NCBI GenBank assembly: GCA_913009915.1
Contig: CAJVYZ010000122.1
Location: forward strand, 1-7,665
Source: an uncultured Gemmatimonadota bacterium
Lineage (GTDB): Bacteria > Gemmatimonadota > Gemmatimonadetes > Gemmatimonadales > GWC2-71-9
DNA length: 7,665 bases
Reading direction: 5' to 3'
The notes below the pieces were generated by a model. That model ran no database searches, was not told the DNA's origin, and was given only the letters and a program-made list of their open reading frames with translations. The translations under genes and the position numbers were made by a program. Shown in pieces: positions 4,602-7,665 of this stretch (position 1 is its first letter; every line of letters begins with the position of its first letter).

Positions 4602-4966
4602 CCAAATCCAAATGGACTGCCGGAGCCCTGTTGATCGCGGTCTTCGTACTCGGGGCTCTATCAGGTTGGGCAGCCGCGGGTCTGGCCGACCGCGACACCG
4701 GAGAGCGGCACCAGTCGCGCGGAGGCATGGTCGAGCACTTGGCGCAGGATCTGAACCTGACCGCCGAACAACAGGACAGCATCCGCGCAATCCTGGAACG
4801 TCACAAGGCTGGATTCCAGGTGATGCGTGAGCAGATCGGCAACGAAATCCGCTCGATTCTCTCTGCGGAACAACTGACACAATATGAGGAGTTGATGACC
4901 AACATGCGACACAAGCGCGAGCACGACGGCAAGGATCGCGACTCGATGCGCAGGAGGTCGCCGTGA
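4598..4966 (+). CDS. Membrane-anchored periplasmic sensor/chaperone, Spy/CpxP/CnrX-like (LTxxQ)
   Basis: The 122-residue protein has an N-terminal membrane segment (about 7-29) that looks more like an anchor than a cleaved signal, then a helical periplasmic domain. The LTxxQ motif is clear in DLNLTAEQQDSIRAILERHK (51-70), with a second copy-like element, LSAEQLTQYEEL, at 88-99. This is the four-helix hairpin fold of Spy, CpxP, ZraP and CnrX. Candidate metal ligands are H38, M44, E46 and H47 before the hairpin, H69 within it, and M103, H105 and H109 near the C-terminus. In CnrX, His and Met residues at comparable ends of the hairpin bind cobalt and nickel and control the anti-sigma factor. By position the likely job is sensing periplasmic metal or envelope stress for the neighbouring sigma/anti-sigma pair. 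Start ATG overlaps the previous stop, with GGAG seven bases upstream. Confidence 0.85.
   Translation: MTKSKWTAGALLIAVFVLGALSGWAAAGLADRDTGERHQSRGGMVEHLAQDLNLTAEQQDSIRAILERHKAGFQVMREQIGNEIRSILSAEQLTQYEELMTNMRHKREHDGKDRDSMRRRSP
4952..4957 (+). promoter_or_regulatory. Ribosome-binding site deciding the GTG start at 4963
   Basis: AGGAGG lies five bases before the GTG at 4963 and inside the end of the sensor gene. It fixes the start of the outer-membrane-factor gene at the GTGA overlap. Confidence 0.75.
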
Positions 4967-6318
4967 GGACGGGATGGTCCTGGCGCGCCACGTTACTCGG
5001 TGGTGTGCTTGCTGCAGCGACCACCGTGACCGCCACCGGCCAGGAAGCGGGCCCATCACTGGTGGAACGGCCGGGCGGGCCGGCGATCACGCTGGACGAG
5101 GCCATCGCCCGGGCACAGCGGGTTCAGCCTACGGTGGTGCGGGCCCTGAGTGGGGTGAACAGCGCCGAACACCGGAAACGCTCTTCCTCCATTGGCGCCT
5201 GGCTCCCGAGCATCAACGGCACCTCGAGCGGCTCCTCCACCTGGAATGAAGGGGTTGCCCGCATCGATCCCAACACCGGCCTTCCGATCCCGGCCAACTC
5301 AGCCAGCCGGACCGTCGGCTTCGGGCTTTCGGGAAGTTGGGATGTGTTCACCGGCTTCTCACGCAGCGCCGAGTCGCGCCAGGCCAGGGCCAACCTCGAA
5401 GCCGCGGATGCCGATCTGATCGACGCGCGGTATCAGATAGCATTTCAGACCAAGCAACAATTCTACGGCGCGCTCAGCGCCGAGGACTTGCTCGGCGTGC
5501 GGCGGGCCGCGGTGCGTCGCGCCGAAGAGCAACTGAGCATCTCCGTCAACAAGTTGCGCACCGGCTCGGCCACACGCTCCGACTCGCTCCGGTCGGTCGT
5601 GACCCTGGGCAACGCCCGCGTGCAACTCGTCAATGCGGCTACCATCCTCGCCACCGCCGAGGCCAATCTCGGCCGGCTGGTGGGCATCGACGGACGTGTC
5701 GGCGCCATCGACGATCCGTCCTTTCAGGACATCGACATTGTGGTGTCGGAAGAGAGCCTTCGGCGAGAGGCGACGGCGGCGTCCCCGGCGGTGTTGAGTT
5801 CCGAGGCGTCGGCCCATGCGGCAGAACAATCGTGGAAAGCTTCCAAGGGTACGTGGTGGCCGAACCTCCTGCTGACCGGCAACTGGAACTGGAGCGCGAA
5901 CAATCGAGTCAACGACTATCAACTGCTCCAGCAAAAATCACTGCGAATCAGCATGACGTGGCCCCTGTTCAACGGGTTCAACCGGGAGACCAACGTCGCC
6001 GTCCAGGCCAATAACTACGACATCGCCATCGCCACGGCCGAGGATACGCGCCGGCAGACGTCGGCCGCGCTGATCACCCGGGTCGCCGAGCTGAACGCGG
6101 CCAAACTGCGGGTGGAAATTGCCAGGGTGAGCATCGCTGCCGCGGAGGAGGACCTGCGCGTTCAGCAGGAACGATATCGGCTCGGTGCCACCACCATCAT
6201 CGAAGTACTCACTTCGCAAGAGGCCCTCAACCAGGCCGAAGTCGACGAGGTCGGAGCCCATTTCGACCTGTTGCTGGCCAAGGCGCAAATCGAAGCCCTG
6301 ATCGGGAGAGAACTATAG
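4963..6318 (+). CDS. TolC-family outer-membrane efflux protein
   Basis: The 451-residue product is the outer-membrane channel of a tripartite efflux or secretion system; three copies form a beta-barrel and a long periplasmic tunnel. Residues 1-26 are a signal peptide (core LLGGVLAAATTVTATG, then QEA). Two OEP repeats follow: the first from ITLDEAIARAQRVQPTV (about 42-58) through the barrel strands around FGLSGSWDVFTGFSRSAESR and the long helices AEEQLSISVNKLRTGSATRS; the second from about residue 255, with barrel strands around LRISMTWPLFNGFNRE (about 327-342) and helices ending QERYRLGATTIIEVLTSQEA. The fold's internal duplication and the length are normal for the family. There is no lipobox cysteine. 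The gene starts at GTG, overlapping the sensor stop (GTGA), so it is translationally tied to the regulators. The adaptor gene begins immediately after its stop. Confidence 0.95.
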   Translation: MRTGWSWRATLLGGVLAAATTVTATGQEAGPSLVERPGGPAITLDEAIARAQRVQPTVVRALSGVNSAEHRKRSSSIGAWLPSINGTSSGSSTWNEGVARIDPNTGLPIPANSASRTVGFGLSGSWDVFTGFSRSAESRQARANLEAADADLIDARYQIAFQTKQQFYGALSAEDLLGVRRAAVRRAEEQLSISVNKLRTGSATRSDSLRSVVTLGNARVQLVNAATILATAEANLGRLVGIDGRVGAIDDPSFQDIDIVVSEESLRREATAASPAVLSSEASAHAAEQSWKASKGTWWPNLLLTGNWNWSANNRVNDYQLLQQKSLRISMTWPLFNGFNRETNVAVQANNYDIAIATAEDTRRQTSAALITRVAELNAAKLRVEIARVSIAAAEEDLRVQQERYRLGATTIIEVLTSQEALNQAEVDEVGAHFDLLLAKAQIEALIGREL

Positions 6319-7665
6319 ATGTCTCCATCACGCTCATCGAATCACCGGCCGGGCGCGCGAATCGCTGTCCTCGGGGCCCTTGCTGCCTTAGCGGCCTGCG
6401 CCGGCGAGGAGACCACCGAATTGGTCTACCAGGCGGTCCCGGTCGAGACCCGCGACATCGTCGTCTCCGCCGAGGCGGCCGGAGTGATCGAGCCGGACAC
6501 CCTGGTGGAGGTAAAATCCAAGGCCTCGGGTGAGATCCTCGACATCCTGGTGGAAACCGGCCAGAAGGTTGGGCGCGGCGCTCTCCTGATCCGGGTGGAC
6601 CAGCGGTCGGCGACCAACGCCGTGGCACTCTCCCAGGCCAATCTGGAGGTGGCCCTGGCACGGCTCGACAATGCCTCGTCCCAGAAGGCCCGGGCCGAGG
6701 AACTGTTCCACAGCCGGTCGATCACCGAGACGGAATACGAAGCGACCATGCTCGATTTCGCCAATGCCAAGGCCGAGGTCGTGCGGGCCGAGGTCCAGAC
6801 AGACAACGACCGTATCCGGCTGGACGACACCGATGTGCGGGCACCCATTTCCGGCACCATCATCGAGAAGCAGGTGGAGCGCGGCCAGGTCATCTCCTCG
6901 CCGACACAGGACGTGGGTGGCGGGACGGTCCTCCTCAAGATGGCTGACCTGAATCTGGTTCAAGTGCGCACCTTGGTCGATGAAACTGACATCGGGAAGA
7001 TCAAGGCCGGGCTGACAGCTACGGTCACGGTGGCGGCCTACCCCAACCGGCCGTTCCGCGGTGAAGTCGTCAAGATCGAACCGCAGGCGGTACAACAACA
7101 GAACGTGACGATGTTCCCGGTCCTGATCGGGATCCGCAACACTGACGACCTGCTGCGGCCCGGCATGAACGCCGAAGTGGAAATCCATATCGGGCGGCGC
7201 GACGGAGTCCTGGCCATTCCCAATGCCTCCCTGCGAACCCAACGGGACGTCAACTCGGCCGCCATGGTCTTGGGCCTGTCACCTGACGATGTGCGGGAGC
7301 AGCTGGCCACCGCCACCCGTGCCCGCCAAAAGGGGGAGGGCAACGATTCGACCTCCCGGGCAACGCTGGCAGCATCCACCAACGGCGATTCAGACCCGCA
7401 GGAGGCGGCTGCGGAGAACACCATCGAGTTCCAGGGTCGCACCATCACTCTCCCGGACGGCGTCACCCGCAGCCAGGTCGAGGCGATCTTCCAGAAGTTC
7501 CGCAGCGGCCAGCAACCCACCTCCGAGGAAATGGCCGTCATGCGCAAGCTGCGCTCCGCCATGGGCGGGGGCGGGGGCGGGGGCCGGGAAAGCAGTGCCC
7601 GGCGCCGGGGCAGCTCCAACGAGTACCAGTTCGGCGGGAGCTACGTCGTGTTCGTGTTGCGCAAC
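6319..7665 (+). CDS. MacA/HlyD-like periplasmic adaptor lipoprotein (3' end beyond window)
   Basis: The frame is open for 449 codons to the window edge. It encodes the periplasmic adaptor that joins an inner-membrane pump to the TolC-type channel. A lipobox (LAALAAC, Cys27) predicts a lipoprotein. The biotinyl-lipoyl halves lie at about 63-95 (KASGEILDILVETGQKVGRG) and 173-212 (RAPISGTIIEKQVERGQVI), flanking a helical hairpin at about 96-170 that should contact the channel. A beta-barrel domain follows (about 213-290, including VDETDIGKIKAGL and RPGMNAEVEI), then the start of the membrane-proximal domain (VLAIPNASL). After residue 310 an insert of roughly 130 polar residues, with a seven-glycine run at 416-422, separates this strand from its likely partner YVVFVLRN at 442-449. 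The DETDIG and AYPNRPFRGEVVKI elements resemble adaptors of MacB-type ABC exporters more than RND adaptors. ATG follows the previous TAG directly, with GGGAGAG upstream. Confidence 0.92.
   Translation, partial: MSPSRSSNHRPGARIAVLGALAALAACAGEETTELVYQAVPVETRDIVVSAEAAGVIEPDTLVEVKSKASGEILDILVETGQKVGRGALLIRVDQRSATNAVALSQANLEVALARLDNASSQKARAEELFHSRSITETEYEATMLDFANAKAEVVRAEVQTDNDRIRLDDTDVRAPISGTIIEKQVERGQVISSPTQDVGGGTVLLKMADLNLVQVRTLVDETDIGKIKAGLTATVTVAAYPNRPFRGEVVKIEPQAVQQQNVTMFPVLIGIRNTDDLLRPGMNAEVEIHIGRRDGVLAIPNASLRTQRDVNSAAMVLGLSPDDVREQLATATRARQKGEGNDSTSRATLAASTNGDSDPQEAAAENTIEFQGRTITLPDGVTRSQVEAIFQKFRSGQQPTSEEMAVMRKLRSAMGGGGGGGRESSARRRGSSNEYQFGGSYVVFVLRN
7563..7588 (+). repeat. G-rich tract, possible G-quadruplex, within the adaptor gene
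   Basis: Five G-runs are separated by one or two cytosines: GGG at 7563-7565, then GGGGG at 7567-7571, 7573-7577 and 7579-7583, then GGG at 7586-7588. In frame it encodes seven glycines followed by arginine. The coding-strand pattern satisfies the usual G-quadruplex rule with very short loops, and it is a hexamer repeat (GGGGGC) prone to slippage in units of two codons. Confidence 0.6.

Noticed and set aside
5337..6014. Plus-strand 225-residue frame inside the outer-membrane-factor gene
   Set aside because: It is an out-of-frame shadow rich in Arg, Gly and Gln within a clear TolC-family gene.
6388..7242. Minus-strand 284-residue frame opposite the adaptor
   Set aside because: The plus frame encodes a complete adaptor architecture with a lipobox; the antisense frame has no recognisable domain and reflects codon bias.
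1..7665. tRNA, rRNA, CRISPR array, insertion sequence or attachment site
   Set aside because: I looked on both strands and saw no cloverleaf, spaced direct-repeat array, transposase or terminal inverted repeats.

Overview
The window looks like one end of a contig from a GC-rich, Gram-negative bacterium, probably from an environmental or metagenomic assembly. The Gram-negative evidence is a TolC-type outer-membrane factor, a lipoprotein periplasmic adaptor, LTxxQ (Spy/CpxP-like) periplasmic proteins and a KdsD-like CBS segment that would point to Kdo/LPS synthesis. I cannot fix the phylum. A bTHX ribosomal protein and a secreted 'GxWxLDxxxS' beta protein are compatible with several lineages.

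Bases 1-302 are not bacterial chromosome. Bases 237-302 are an Illumina P7/index/read-2 adapter, preceded by a T-rich run and by 236 bases of purine-rich, cytosine-poor sequence with no convincing gene. The long open frame that crosses the adapter is an artefact, and only its part from 304 onward (a tandem CBS domain pair) is genuine.

Bases 730-3450 hold six minus-strand genes: a four-helix membrane protein of unknown function, the 37-residue ribosomal protein bTHX, a small exported LTxxQ-like helical protein, a GNAT acetyltransferase that overlaps it by ATGA, an unknown 144-residue protein, and an exported beta-rich protein. A 156-base divergent region (3451-3606) with a perfect 18-bp tandem repeat separates this set from the plus-strand operon.

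Bases 3607-7665 are one tightly coupled plus-strand operon: ECF sigma factor, short single-pass membrane protein (probable anti-sigma factor), membrane-anchored Spy/CnrX-like periplasmic sensor, TolC-family outer-membrane factor, and a MacA-like lipoprotein adaptor cut by the window end. Successive genes overlap by 4 nt (ATGA, ATGA, GTGA) and the last junction is TAG immediately followed by ATG. The likely logic is that periplasmic stress or a metal is sensed by the Spy-like protein, the anti-sigma factor releases the sigma factor, and the sigma factor drives an efflux pump made from the same transcript. This resembles the Cnr (cobalt-nickel) regulatory design, but the adaptor looks more like one that partners a MacB-type ABC transporter. 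That is inference, because the inner-membrane component lies beyond 7665.
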